This document shows, piece by piece, positions 8,028-16,682 of a stretch of DNA of 64,000 nt (position 1 is the first letter of the stretch; each line of letters starts with the position of its first letter). This DNA is from Modicisalibacter luteus DSM 23508. GTDB taxonomy: Bacteria > Pseudomonadota > Gammaproteobacteria > Pseudomonadales > Halomonadaceae. The stretch covers positions 62,001 through 126,000 of the forward strand of contig NZ_KB899995.1 in the NCBI RefSeq assembly GCF_000378505.1. The letters are read 5' to 3'. The translations under genes were made by a program, and so were the position numbers. Below the pieces are notes generated by a model. That model saw nothing but the letters and a program-made list of their open reading frames with translations, was not told the origin of the DNA and ran no database searches.

Positions 8028-9047
8028 ATGAAAGCCATTGCACACTTCAAATGCCTGCCTGTGGAGCATCCCGATTCCCTGGTGGAGATCGAAATACCCG
8101 AGCCGGTGCCGGGGCCACGCGACCTGCTGGTGGAGGTCAAGGCCGTATCGGTCAATCCTGTGGACACCAAGGTGCGGCAGGGCTACGTACCGCACGCGGA
8201 CGAAAGCCAGCCGCGTATTCTCGGCTGGGACGCTGCCGGCGTGGTCAGGTCGGTCGGCCCCGAAGTGACGCTATTCAAACCCGGCGACAAGATCTGGTAC
8301 GCCGGGTCGCTGGTCCGCCCGGGCAGTAACAGTGAACTGCAACTGGTGGACGAGCGTATCGCCGGTTGTATGCCTCAGTCTCTGCAGTTCGCCCAGGCCG
8401 CCGCATTGCCCCTGACTTCCCTGACTGCCTGGGAGCTGCTCTTCGATCGCCTCGGTGTCGCACGGGATACCACCGACCGGGGCGAAACGCTGCTGATCAT
8501 CGGCGCTGCGGGAGGGGTGGGTTCGATCCTGACGCAGCTGGCTCGGCAGTTCACCGGGCTGACAATTATTGGCACCGCTTCCCGGCCTGAAACCCAGTCT
8601 TGGGTTACCGAGCTTGGCGCGCATCATGTCATCGACCATAGCAAGCCGCTCAGTGAAGAACTTAGGCGCATCGGTATCCCCGAAGTCAGCCATGTCGCAA
8701 GCCTGACTCAGACCGACCGGCACTATGAACAAATCATCGAGTCGCTGAAGCCACAAGGTAGGCTGGGCCTGATAGATGACCCGGCCACGCTGGACGCCGT
8801 GCCGTTGAAGCGAAAGAGCCTGTCGCTGCACTGGGAGCTGATGTACACCCGCTCGCTGTACGGGACTGAGGACATGCAGGAGCAGCACAACATCCTGAAT
8901 GAAGTGGCGCGGCAGATCGATGCGAGTGTCCTGCGCACCACCGTTGGGGAGCATTACGGGCGCATCAGTGCAGACAATCTTCGTCGTGCCCATGCTTTGC
9001 TGGAAAGCGGAAAGTCGAAGGGAAAGATCGTGCTGGAAGGCTTCTGA
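8028..9047 (+). CDS. MDR-superfamily quinone oxidoreductase (zinc-independent alcohol dehydrogenase type)
   Basis: 339-residue NADPH-dependent oxidoreductase. The GroES-like N-terminus carries VKAVSVNPVDTKVRQG and GWDAAGVV; the Rossmann fold carries LIIGAAGGVGSILTQLA. The zinc-ligand residues of true alcohol dehydrogenases are absent, so a zinc-independent quinone/enone reductase is likely. ATG 8028 has GAGGAG at 8015-8020 that overlaps the end of the ABM gene. With the OYE reductase and ABM protein it forms a coherent electrophile-reduction set. Confidence 0.88.
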   Translation: MKAIAHFKCLPVEHPDSLVEIEIPEPVPGPRDLLVEVKAVSVNPVDTKVRQGYVPHADESQPRILGWDAAGVVRSVGPEVTLFKPGDKIWYAGSLVRPGSNSELQLVDERIAGCMPQSLQFAQAAALPLTSLTAWELLFDRLGVARDTTDRGETLLIIGAAGGVGSILTQLARQFTGLTIIGTASRPETQSWVTELGAHHVIDHSKPLSEELRRIGIPEVSHVASLTQTDRHYEQIIESLKPQGRLGLIDDPATLDAVPLKRKSLSLHWELMYTRSLYGTEDMQEQHNILNEVARQIDASVLRTTVGEHYGRISADNLRRAHALLESGKSKGKIVLEGF

Positions 9048-9065
9048 TATCTATAGAAGTTTCTG

Positions 9066-9083
9066 CCGGCCCGTACGGGCCGG
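9066..9083 (+). terminator. GC-rich palindrome after the MDR dehydrogenase
   Basis: Perfect 18-bp palindrome CCGGCCCGTACGGGCCGG starting 19 bases after the stop. There is no T run, so termination here is probable but not certain. Confidence 0.5.
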
Positions 9084-9274
9084 TAACTACAGCGCCAGTC
9101 AATCCCAGCCATCTATCCTGGAGCCCGGCAAGCAGGGCATGGCTCAGGCCTACTTACACCTGGCCCGAGCGCGTTCGGCAAAGGGGTTATCAAGGTTCGT
9201 AAGCGCAGGGCGCTAAGGGATCTTAATTTGAAAAAGCATCGCTCTTAAAAGAGCCTGATACCGGAGCTAAATTT

Positions 9275-10261
9275 ATGAAAGCAGTTAAAAACCTTCCGTG
9301 GCTCGCGAGTGCCTTGGGAGTGGTGGGAATGCTGGCTGCGACTCAGGCGACGTTTGCAGCCCCAACCGATCGGTATCAACAGGCGGCCGGTTTCTATCGG
9401 CAAATGGTAGGCGAGACGGTTGTTACCGCTGTTTATGATGGCTATGCCGATCTCGATCCGAGTCATCTCTCAGGCATGTCCCAAGATAAGATTCAAGAGC
9501 ACATCTTCAACGAGTATCAAAAGGCGTCTCCGCTCGTGCAGACTGCCGTAAATGCTTTTCTAGTCGACGATGGTGAGCAGTTGGTCTTGATTGACTCCGG
9601 TTCCTCGGACTGCTTCGGTTCGACCATGGGGCATATGGTCGACAATATCCGGGCCGCTGGCTTCGAACCGGAGGAAGTCGACACCGTGTTGTTGACCCAC
9701 ATGCACCCGGACCATGCCTGCGGTGTGACACTGCCTGATGGTGAGCCAGCCTTCCCAAACGCGACTGTTTGGGCAGCCCGTCGTGATGCGGAGTACTGGC
9801 TCAACGATAATATGGAAAGCACCCTTCCAGAAGGCCAGCGCCCCTTCTTCCAAATGGCGCAAAATGCGATTGCGCCCTATGATAACGCAGGTAAATTCAA
9901 GACCTTCAGCGATGGAGACTCCATCGTTCCGGGTATCCAAGTGGTACCGACAAATGGCCATACACCTGGACACACCTCCTACCTGCTGAGTTCTGGTGCC
10001 GAGAAGCTTCTGCTGTGGGGCGACATTGTGCATATGCACTCCGTGCAGTTGAAGCATCCAGAAGTCACGATTGCAGTGGATGTTGATCCGAAAGCTGCAA
10101 TGGCATCGCGCACTAGGCTGTTAGCTGAGGCAGCTAATGAACGTTGGCTGGTTGCAGCGGCGCATTTGCCCTTTCCTGGCCTAGGCCACCTGCGGAAAGA
10201 AGAGACGGGGTACAGCTGGGTGCCTGTTGAATACCGAAATCCTATCAACTCTGAACGCTAA
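9275..10261 (+). CDS. Exported MBL-fold metallo-hydrolase
   Basis: 328-residue metallo-beta-lactamase-fold hydrolase. Residues 1-30 are a signal peptide (KNLPWLASALGVVGMLAATQ, cut near TFAA). Metal ligands are visible: THMHPDHACG (HxHxDH), NGHTPGHT, the Asp in LLWGDIVH and the His in AAHLPFPG. This layout matches the lactonase/arylsulfatase-like branch often called quorum-quenching or AidC-like, but the substrate cannot be read from sequence. ATG 9275 has GGAG at 9263-9266. It stands alone and ends at a strong terminator. Confidence 0.86.
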   Translation: MKAVKNLPWLASALGVVGMLAATQATFAAPTDRYQQAAGFYRQMVGETVVTAVYDGYADLDPSHLSGMSQDKIQEHIFNEYQKASPLVQTAVNAFLVDDGEQLVLIDSGSSDCFGSTMGHMVDNIRAAGFEPEEVDTVLLTHMHPDHACGVTLPDGEPAFPNATVWAARRDAEYWLNDNMESTLPEGQRPFFQMAQNAIAPYDNAGKFKTFSDGDSIVPGIQVVPTNGHTPGHTSYLLSSGAEKLLLWGDIVHMHSVQLKHPEVTIAVDVDPKAAMASRTRLLAEAANERWLVAAAHLPFPGLGHLRKEETGYSWVPVEYRNPINSER

Positions 10262-10280
10262 CTAGCACTGCATCGCCTTG

Positions 10281-10308
10281 AAAGGCCATGGGACCCATGG
10301 CCTTTTTT
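10281..10308 (+). terminator. Terminator of the MBL hydrolase gene
   Basis: Stem AAAGGCCATGGG / CCCATGGCCTTT with a two-base loop and TTTTTT, starting 20 bases after the stop codon. Confidence 0.92.
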
Positions 10309-10956
10309 GTTGGTAAACCAGCCGGCATGCCTAGATGAAAGAATATTTAGAAGCTAAGGATGTTTGGTTATCTACTGACTTAGAAATGCCTAGCCCCTTT
10401 ATTAGTAGATACTAAGCGTTAGGTAAAATATTGATGTATGTAGCGAAGTGTTTGGCCGTATAGACTCTAGGGTAGGAGGGTTTATGATTCTTGGGATCAA
10501 CCAATAAACGCAGCACCTGTGACAATACGCCTGAGTAACCCAAGCGTTTCCTGGGCCGGCTGTTGAGCTTCTCAACCACCCGTCGATGCTCGGTATCACT
10601 TACCCACCGGAAGTCTGTATTTGCTCCCGCGAATAAAGGTTCGGGTTATCAAAAAATCTCTCGGGCTTTTTACCATTGCTCGGGATAAACCAATCGGTGT
10701 TTTGCCCTAGAGCGCCCTGAGTGGAAGAAACGAACAAACATATAAGCTTCTCAGGGAAACTGTTATTCATAGCAGCGGCAGCCACTGGGGCGATGAGCAA
10801 GAAGCCTTGCTATGCAGCGCATATGTATCGGTAGTCAAAAAAGTAAGAGCTAAGGGCAGCCAACCAGAAGCTGCGCGACATGATAGCGGCGCTATCCTCC
10901 AGTCAGCGGTGGCGATCATGTAGCTGCGGCGGAATTTATGCAGCATTCCCTAAGGC
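10309..10956. other. Gene-poor stretch with an IS30 scrap
   Basis: Apart from the IS30 transposase fragment listed separately, no believable coding sequence was found. Short open frames on the minus strand (10402-10599 and 10600-10800) lack ribosome sites and family patterns. The base composition is more AT-rich than the flanks, as expected of a decayed insertion site. Confidence 0.5.
10535..10620 (-). pseudogene. IS30-family transposase C-terminal fragment
   Basis: The minus strand reads TDFRWVSDTEHRRVVEKL then NSRPRKRLGY. This is the end of the catalytic domain in IS30-family transposases, where NxRPRKxLGY is diagnostic and the conserved Glu lies in this segment. Nothing upstream in the frame matches the rest of the enzyme, and after LGY the usual TPxEVF tail is lost. 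No terminal inverted repeats were recognised. It is a relic of a past insertion. Confidence 0.75.
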
Positions 10957-11256
10957 TCAAGCGCGAATGTAGGCCCAGCCTTTGGCCTGGAGTTCGGCGA
11001 GGGTGACCACCGCCGCCTCGATCTCGACGAGCTCGCGGGTATTGTCGAGGCCCTGAGCCGAGAGTGAATTGCGACATAGCCGCAGCAGCGGATCAGTGGC
11101 ATCGGGGATGGCCAAGGCGGCGGCCACGGCGCCGGCATTGGCGATAATCAATACCTCGGCATCGGGCCGGGCATTGCGCAAGTTGGCGGCATTACGTCGG
11201 GCGCGGGTCAGCGCCTCGGCCGAGGGCGCGTGAAGCAGGACATGAAGAGCTGTCAT
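10957..11256 (-). CDS. DsrE-family protein
   Basis: 99-residue alpha/beta protein of the DsrE/DsrF-like class: MTALHVLLHAPSAEAL (first strand), DAEVLIIANAGAVAAAL, then LLRLCRNSLSAQGL with one Cys where sulfur-carrying members keep a reactive Cys, and a C-terminal AAVVTLAELQAKGWAYI. ATG 11256 is chosen because GGGAG lies about 8 bases upstream; an in-frame ATG at 11280 would abut the transporter stop. It follows the ABC importer genes with a short gap, so it is probably the last gene of that operon, which hints at a sulfur-containing substrate. Confidence 0.78.
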   Translation of the reverse strand: MTALHVLLHAPSAEALTRARRNAANLRNARPDAEVLIIANAGAVAAALAIPDATDPLLRLCRNSLSAQGLDNTRELVEIEAAVVTLAELQAKGWAYIRA

Positions 11257-11282
11257 GAAGATCTCCCTGAGTGGAGCCATGG

Positions 11283-12050
11283 TCAGTGGTTGCCGATGCT
11301 CGCCTCGACTTGCTGTACCAAGGGCGCGAAACCGGGATGGTCGCGGCGCTCGTCCAGCGGCAGCGGGACTTCGAAGGTCTGCACCACGCCGGCGGGCCGG
11401 TCGGGTGCTTGTCCGCCCAGCACCATCACCCGATCGGCGAGCAGGACGGCTTCCTCAATATCGTGGGTGACGAAAACGATCGCGGCCTCGGTGCGTCGAC
11501 GCAGATCGACCAGTTCCTGCTGGAGTCGCCGTCGGGTGATGGCGTCCAGCGCCGAGAAGGGCTCGTCCATGAACAGCACCCGCGGGCGAACGGCGAGCGC
11601 CCGGGCGATGCCGACCCGCTGCTGCTGCCCTCCCGAGAGAGTCCGGGGCCAGCGTTCAGCGAGCTCATCCAGCCCCACCAGCGCCAGCGGTTCCAAGGCG
11701 CGGCGGCGGCGCTCGGCTCTCGTAAGCGTTAGGCCCTCCAGGCCGAGTTCCACGTTGCTCCGAACCCTGCGCCAAGGAAAGAGCCTCGGGGCCTGGAAGA
11801 CCATCGACCAGGCGCGAGTGTCTGGCGTGTTAGCGGCGGGGATCTCCACCCGGCCCGATCGTGGGGCAAGCAGGCCGGCCAAGGCACGCAGCAGGGTCGA
11901 CTTGCCGACCCCTGAGGCGCCTACGATGGCCACGAACTCCTGAGGATGCAGTGTCAGGTCGACACCGGCCAGGATGGAGGTGCCGGCGAAGCCCAGGCTG
12001 ACGTTCCGCGCGCTGAGTACCGGGGGGCTGGTCATGCCGGAAGCGGTCAT
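11283..12050 (-). CDS. ABC transporter ATP-binding protein (nitrate/sulfonate/taurine type)
   Basis: 255-residue ATPase of the SsuB/TauB/NrtD class. Walker A GASGVGKST, Q-loop VFQAPRLFPW, signature LSGGQQQRVGIARAL, Walker B VLFMDEPFSALD and the H-loop in IVFVTHDIEEAVLLADR are all intact. ATG 12050 overlaps the permease stop (ATGA); a GTG nine bases upstream is in frame, but AAGG is better spaced for the ATG. It powers import by the two upstream proteins. Confidence 0.9.
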   Translation of the reverse strand: MTASGMTSPPVLSARNVSLGFAGTSILAGVDLTLHPQEFVAIVGASGVGKSTLLRALAGLLAPRSGRVEIPAANTPDTRAWSMVFQAPRLFPWRRVRSNVELGLEGLTLTRAERRRRALEPLALVGLDELAERWPRTLSGGQQQRVGIARALAVRPRVLFMDEPFSALDAITRRRLQQELVDLRRRTEAAIVFVTHDIEEAVLLADRVMVLGGQAPDRPAGVVQTFEVPLPLDERRDHPGFAPLVQQVEASIGNH

Positions 12051-12811
12051 GATTGCCACCTTAGCAGTCGGCGCTGTACCAGCATGAACAGGAAGTCGAA
12101 GGTCGCGTAAAGAGCGGCGATAGTCAGCATGTAAACCACCACGATGTCAGTGGCCAGCAGGCTCGAGGCCTCCATCATGCGCTGGCCAATGCCGGGGATG
12201 CCGAAAAGCTCAGCGGCCACGACGGTCATCCAGCCCTGGCCGAGGCCGGCACGCAGGCCGCCGAGAATACCCGGGGCCGCTGCCGGCAGGCTGACCTTTG
12301 TCAGACGGGCCAGGAAGCGCTGCTGACCGAAGGCGCGTGCCACTTCCTCATAGCCAGGGCCCACCGAGTGTACGGCGCTGTAGCTGGCGAAATAATTGAT
12401 CCAGAACACCCCAATGCTGATGATGAAGGCGGCCGCCGAGGGGTTGATGCCGAACCAGATGATGGCGAAGGGGATCCATGCCAGCGGCGGAATCGGGCGC
12501 AGCAAACGGGCAAGCCATGCATGCGCGGCGTTGAACCTGGGCAGCAACGCGGCCGACATGCCCACGGTGATGCCTAGGATCGAGCCCAGCAGTACGCCCA
12601 CGCTGTAGTGGCTGAGGCTTGAGCGCACGACCTCGAACCAGATGCCATCGAGCAGTTCCAGCCACAGCACACTGGGAATTGTCGACGGCAGAGGAACCAA
12701 GCTGCCGGGCAGCAGGCCGCTACGCAGCGAAAGCTCCCAGAACAGCAGAAAGCCGATGAGTCCCAGGGCACTGTAGAGGGTGCGCTGCGCGCGTGTCAGG
12801 CCTTCGGTCAT
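12047..12811 (-). CDS. ABC transporter permease (SsuC/TauC type)
   Basis: 254-residue inner-membrane protein with about six hydrophobic helices (ALGLIGFLLFWELSL, GVLLGSILGITVG, AAAFIISIGVFWINY, VVVYMLTIAALYATF). The cytoplasmic coupling loop reads AFGQQRFLARLTKVSLPAAAP then GILGGLRAGLGQGW, the EAA-type loop of this family. Start and stop codons overlap its neighbours by four bases on both sides, so the three genes are tightly coupled. Confidence 0.9.
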   Translation of the reverse strand: MTEGLTRAQRTLYSALGLIGFLLFWELSLRSGLLPGSLVPLPSTIPSVLWLELLDGIWFEVVRSSLSHYSVGVLLGSILGITVGMSAALLPRFNAAHAWLARLLRPIPPLAWIPFAIIWFGINPSAAAFIISIGVFWINYFASYSAVHSVGPGYEEVARAFGQQRFLARLTKVSLPAAAPGILGGLRAGLGQGWMTVVAAELFGIPGIGQRMMEASSLLATDIVVVYMLTIAALYATFDFLFMLVQRRLLRWQS

Positions 12812-13842
12812 GGGCGCTCGGTCTCCGCGATCACAGCGTCATACAACGACGTATCGAACAGGGCCTCGAGGTCTACGGGTTTCTTCAATGAACCCTGTTC
12901 CACTTGAAAATCATGCATCCGCCGAGTTCCTTCGCGGATGGCATGTGGATCGCTGCCATAGTTGGACGAGGGCGAGGCGAGGGCCGCTTCCACGGTTTCG
13001 AGCGGGATCAGGCGCTTGCCAACGAAATCCCGCACATGGGGTGCGGCGCGTTTGGGGTCTTCGACGAGCATCTTGGTGGCCTGCAGGTGCAGTGCCATTA
13101 ATGCCTGCATCGCCTCGGGATGCTCCGCCAGAGCGGCTTCGCGAGCGGCCAGCACAGCGCCAGGCTGACCCGGCAACATGGCATCGGCGCGGGCCACCAC
13201 GCGGGCCCTGTCGTCACGCTGCTGCACGGTGGTGAGGATCGGCTCGAGAATCGAGGCGGCATCCACGGCACCCGCGAGCAGCGCCTGCTGGACACGATCG
13301 GCGCCCATGGCAACGATTTCCACCGCCTCCAGACCCACACCCAGCTGCTCGATCAGCCAGAAACGCAGTACAGTGTCCGGCACCGAGCCCTGGGGGAAAG
13401 TGGCGATCTTGGGCTTGCGGCCCTCTGTCTCGGTGAAGCTGGCGATCGCTTTTGCCGCATCATTGTTGGCGCGTTCGAAATGGCCCGCCAGCTCGCCACG
13501 TGCTACCAGGCCGATCTGCTCGCTGATGCTGGCCGCCAGGACCTTGATCGGCACGCCATTGGCTCGGGCGACCATGGCGGGACCAATGCCGAAATACATG
13601 ACGTCCAGCTCCCCCGAGGCTAATGCCTGGACCATGGCCGGGCCGCTAGAGAAACGGGTCAGCTCAAGTTCGAGGCCAGCCTCCTCGGTCCACCCCTCGC
13701 CCTCCATCACGAACAGCTGGGCTACCGGCAGGATCGGCATGTAGCCGACTTCCAAGGTAGTGGTGTGATCATCGGCGTGTATCAGGCTAGAGAAGGCCAA
13801 CAAGCTGGCGAGCAGAGCCGCGAAGGAGTTGCGAAGTGACAT
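12808..13842 (-). CDS. ABC transporter substrate-binding protein (SsuA/TauA/NMT1-like)
   Basis: 344-residue periplasmic binding protein with signal peptide RNSFAALLASLLAFSSLIHA. Family patterns: EVGYMPILPVAQLFVMEGEGW, FSSGPAMVQALASGELDVMY and FGIGPAMVARANGVPIKVLA. This class binds nitrate, sulfonates, taurine or thiamine precursors; the ligand cannot be decided here, though the DsrE gene at the end of the operon suggests a sulfur compound. ATG 13842 follows GGAG. First gene of the operon. Confidence 0.88.
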   Translation of the reverse strand: MSLRNSFAALLASLLAFSSLIHADDHTTTLEVGYMPILPVAQLFVMEGEGWTEEAGLELELTRFSSGPAMVQALASGELDVMYFGIGPAMVARANGVPIKVLAASISEQIGLVARGELAGHFERANNDAAKAIASFTETEGRKPKIATFPQGSVPDTVLRFWLIEQLGVGLEAVEIVAMGADRVQQALLAGAVDAASILEPILTTVQQRDDRARVVARADAMLPGQPGAVLAAREAALAEHPEAMQALMALHLQATKMLVEDPKRAAPHVRDFVGKRLIPLETVEAALASPSSNYGSDPHAIREGTRRMHDFQVEQGSLKKPVDLEALFDTSLYDAVIAETERP

Positions 13843-14177
13843 GGCAGCATGTCTCCGTCAGAAAGTATCTATATTCAGTTTAGCGCCTAGTTACTTATAG
13901 CTAAATAGCTATTGAAAAGTTGTCGTTATAACCATGGAGATGCAGCCAGTCTGGTCGTGTAGAGCATCCTTTCAGCCCACGCCACGTTCCAGCAAGGATT
14001 ATCCAGGTCAGCTATATTCCCCGCACCCTGTCGGGCAAGCTCGGCGAGCTGCAGTAACGTATTTTTATGGTTAATTATTCTTTAATGCGCCAAGAGACTT
14101 AGAAAGCAATATTGCAACGACGACAGCTGAGCGCACGGCGCTGTAAACACTTTGAACCCCGCCCCCAGAGGCGGGTT
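13843..14177. other. Promoter region of the ABC importer operon
   Basis: No gene found. Contains the dyad ATAGCTA-AA-TAGCTAT at 13897-13912, about 55 bases before the first gene, a possible operator or promoter-overlapping site. The rest shows no recognised signal. Confidence 0.45.
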
Positions 14178-14420
14178 TTACGACTGGACGGGGGGCGTCC
14201 CACACTGCCGGATTCTGTACCGGTCATTGGATAACACCCTCGTCATTCCCAAGTCCAGTTCGCCTTCGCAGGCTCGGGTTATGCTCAGGTCATTTCCTAA
14301 CACTCGGAAGTAAACCTGGATGGCCATTTGGGGTATGACCGGATTGACTTTGCCAGGCATGATGGAAGAATCTGGCTGCACCGATGGCAAGATAATTTCG
14401 TTTAGGCCGGCGCGTGGGCA
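14178..14420 (-). pseudogene. Internal fragment of an aspartase/fumarase-superfamily lyase
   Basis: The minus strand reads [16 protein letters not shown] followed by [15 protein letters not shown] and [27 protein letters not shown] is the superfamily signature that carries the catalytic Ser loop, and NEIxLP with the GNDxTIT stretch points to the aspartate ammonia-lyase branch. Stops lie just upstream (14436-14441), and downstream similarity fades after about 60 residues. No start codon fits. The fragment lacks roughly 80 percent of the enzyme and cannot function. Confidence 0.82.
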
Positions 14421-14438
14421 GCGAGCGGCGGGGAGCTA

Positions 14439-14657
14439 CTAATTCAGTGAGCCTATCCCACCTTCCTTGGCCACCGCACCTGGCATCATCTTGTCTACGG
14501 CCTCGTTCGCTTCCTCGGCAACCTCCTCAATCTCTCCCTGGACTTGCTCAGGCTCGATCTCAACGGTATCAGGCGGCTCGGGTACTACGTCAGTGGTATA
14601 GCTGAGAGCCAACATCACGGCCGACAGGACGCCGGCCGAGGCAAAGGTCCATTTCAT
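14439..14657 (-). CDS. Small acidic membrane-anchored or exported protein, unknown function
   Basis: 72 residues. The N-terminus MKWTFASAGVLSAVMLALSY is a signal peptide or anchor; the rest is strongly acidic and proline/glutamate rich (EPPDTVEIEPEQVQ, then EIEEVAEEANEAVDKM). ATG 14657 is chosen because AAGG sits nine bases upstream, while ATG 14666 is directly abutted by it. No family is recognised. An acidic exported peptide is common in halophiles (inference). Confidence 0.55.
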   Translation of the reverse strand: MKWTFASAGVLSAVMLALSYTTDVVPEPPDTVEIEPEQVQGEIEEVAEEANEAVDKMMPGAVAKEGGIGSLN

Positions 14658-14905
14658 ATCACTCATCCTTGAAGCGGGAGAGTAGATTATCGCGCCGAGC
14701 GATATCTGTGAATAATGTGGATTATATTTGCCTCGCCTGCTCTAGGAGGTTGCCCTAGAAGGTGAATCAGGGACGAGCCCAAGGCACATTCCATATCAGA
14801 GATACTTTAGGGCGCCTAGTATGTATGCCTTGGATTGAGGTTTACTTTCCTCTTGGCTAAGGCCGTGGGATGTTCGTCTGGTTCACTGACGAGAAGGACG
14901 ATGCG

Positions 14906-15691
14906 ATGCGCCTGTTATTCATGCTGCTCTTGGTACTTCTGGCCGGCTGCGAGGAGACGCCGACCGGGCGCTCACAATTGGCACTGGTCCCCGAAGACCT
15001 GATGGCGCAAATGGGCGAGGATACCTTCGACCAGCTGCGTCGTAATCAGCCAGTGTCACGCGACGCGGCCGCCAACCGCCAGGTACAGTGCGTGGCCCGT
15101 AATGTGGTGGCCGCCGCCGAGGCAAGCTACCCCGCCGCCGACCTGCCCGACGCTTGGGAGGTCGTCGTCTTCGAGGATGCTTCTCCCAATGCCTTCGCTC
15201 TGCCGGGGGGACGCATCGGCGTGCATGCCGGCCTGCTGCGGGTGGCTGAGACCCCGGACCAGCTGGCGGCGGTAATCGGTCATGAAGTGGGCCATGTGCT
15301 GGCCGATCATGGCAATGAGCGTCTTACCCAGCAACTCGGCATCAAGGCCGGGTTACTGCTGGTGGGATTGTTCGGGGAGGGCGATCTGGGGCAGCAACAG
15401 TTAATGCAGGCCTTGGGACTCGGCGCCCGGCTCGGCATCAGTCTGCCGTTCAGTCGCGCCCACGAAGAGGAAGCCGACCTGATGGGGCTGGCGATAATGG
15501 CGCGGGCGGGCTTCGACCCGCAACAGAGCGTGGAGCTGTGGCGCAACATGGCAGCCGCTGGTGGAGGCCAGCCCCCTGAGTTCCTCTCTACTCATCCCGC
15601 TCACGGGTCACGCATCGAGGCATTGCAACAGGCCATGGAGGAAGCCGTGGCGACCTATCGCGCTACCACCCCGGCTGATTGTTCCGGGTAG
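14906..15691 (+). CDS. M48-family metalloprotease, lipoprotein (LoiP/YcaL-like)
   Basis: 261-residue zinc protease anchored to a membrane through lipid. Signal and lipobox: MRLLFMLLLVLLAGC. Catalytic motif IGHEVGHVLADHGNER (HExxH), with the third ligand in EEEADLMGLAIMARAGFDP. Family end motif STHPAHGSRIEAL. Such periplasmic M48 proteases (LoiP, YcaL) degrade misassembled outer-membrane proteins. ATG 14906 begins a perfect lipoprotein signal and has AAGGA at 14894-14898; the upstream ATG at 14870 would spoil the signal. Confidence 0.9.
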   Translation: MRLLFMLLLVLLAGCEETPTGRSQLALVPEDLMAQMGEDTFDQLRRNQPVSRDAAANRQVQCVARNVVAAAEASYPAADLPDAWEVVVFEDASPNAFALPGGRIGVHAGLLRVAETPDQLAAVIGHEVGHVLADHGNERLTQQLGIKAGLLLVGLFGEGDLGQQQLMQALGLGARLGISLPFSRAHEEEADLMGLAIMARAGFDPQQSVELWRNMAAAGGGQPPEFLSTHPAHGSRIEALQQAMEEAVATYRATTPADCSG

Positions 15692-16000
15692 TCAATCATT
15701 AGGGATCCGACAGCTAACTCGGTACATTATCGTGACGGGTAGCATTTATCCTTGCCATGGGCTGACTGAGCCATTATGCCAGCCTCCTCCTGTAGAAATG
15801 AGACCGGAGTAGCGCTGCTGTCAACCCATAGCGGGCATGAGGCGAATGGATTAGAAGCCAAGCATAAAAGCATGAGCGCAACTATTGCCATAAGCGTTTA
15901 TAAGCGCTGCCAGGCGGCCCTTTAGACCACCTCGACCCCCGGGTCGAGCCAGGCCACAAAATCTGCCATGGCGCCTCCTCAAGGCTTCTCGGCATTTTGG
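15692..16000. other. Gene-free stretch before the cold-shock promoter
   Basis: No gene-like frame or strong hairpin was seen between the protease stop and the cold-shock promoter. Confidence 0.45.
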
Positions 16001-16029
16001 TTGACAGGATAAAGGTGCTGTGGCATGAT
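16001..16029 (+). promoter_or_regulatory. Sigma-70 promoter of the cold-shock gene
   Basis: TTGACA at 16001-16006, 17-base spacer, CATGAT at 16024-16029. Transcription would start near 16036 and give an untranslated leader of about 135 bases, the long leader typical of cspA-type mRNAs that refold in the cold. Confidence 0.65.
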
Positions 16030-16171
16030 GCGTTCAGTTGGTTAGCAAGTCGCATATCGTCAGTTGTACTCGAATCATTCGGTAGCCTGGTTATATCCCT
16101 TGTTTTGCCCACTTCATCTGGGGTAGCACCCGGCAATCGCATAAAGCGCTTAGCGCGTAAGGAATTCGAAC

Positions 16172-16375
16172 ATGGCAACTGGCACAGTTAAGTGGTTCAA
16201 CGACTCCAAAGGCTTCGGTTTCATCTCTCCCTCTGACGGCGGTGATGACCTGTTTGCCCACTTCTCTGAAATTCAGGCTGACGGCTTCAAGTCCCTGCAG
16301 GATGGTCAACAAGTCTCTTTTGACGTGACCCAGGGCAAGAAAGGCCTTCAGGCTGCGAACATCAAGCCTCTCTAA
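16172..16375 (+). CDS. Cold-shock domain protein (CspA family)
   Basis: 67-residue single-domain RNA/DNA chaperone. RNP1 KGFGFISP and RNP2 DLFAHFSEI are intact, preceded by GTVKWFNDS, and it ends [11 protein letters not shown] 16172 has AAGGAA at 16159-16164. Monocistronic: its own promoter with a long leader lies upstream, and a strong terminator downstream. Whether it is cold-induced or constitutive cannot be told from the protein; the leader favours induction. Confidence 0.95.
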   Translation: MATGTVKWFNDSKGFGFISPSDGGDDLFAHFSEIQADGFKSLQDGQQVSFDVTQGKKGLQAANIKPL

Positions 16376-16414
16376 CTCCGGTTAGTCTGCGCTTTCGAGC
16401 CGTAAGGCTTCGAG

Positions 16415-16449
16415 CACGAAAGCCCGCTTAGGCGGGCTTTCGTGTTTTT
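16415..16449 (+). terminator. Terminator of the cold-shock gene
   Basis: Stem CACGAAAGCCCGC / GGCGGGCTTTCGTG followed by TTTTT, 39 bases after the stop. Confidence 0.95.
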
Positions 16450-16647
16450 GTATGTCTGATTTCTGAGTTAATAGACCGTGATTGGATATCGGTAAGAACC
16501 AGGTACTGGCTGCCTCCCGACAGCGCTAGCTGAAGCGTATGCAACAAGCGGCTCTACACCGTGGGGCTCTAGCTCTACTCAGGCGCCCTTGTACCGAAAT
16601 CGTCTAACCCAAGTTAATTGGAGTTACTTTTTTAAACATTACAGTTA

Positions 16648-16676
16648 TTGAATGTAAGGCGCTATGCTTCTAGTAT
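16648..16676 (+). promoter_or_regulatory. Promoter candidate for the GGA-rich sRNA
   Basis: TTGAAT at 16648-16653, 17-base spacer, TAGTAT at 16671-16676, giving a start near 16683, just before the first stem. The overlapping dyad TTACA-N9-TGTAA (16639-16657) could bind a regulator. No convincing GacA-type TGTAAG-N6-CTTACA box was found upstream. Confidence 0.45.
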
Positions 16677-16682
16677 CTTGGA

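Noticed and set aside
16639-16670. GacA-type upstream box TGTAAG...CTTACA before the sRNA
   Set aside because: TGTAAG is present, but the second half reads CTTCTA with 8-base rather than 6-base spacing and it overlaps the promoter, so the match is too weak to claim.
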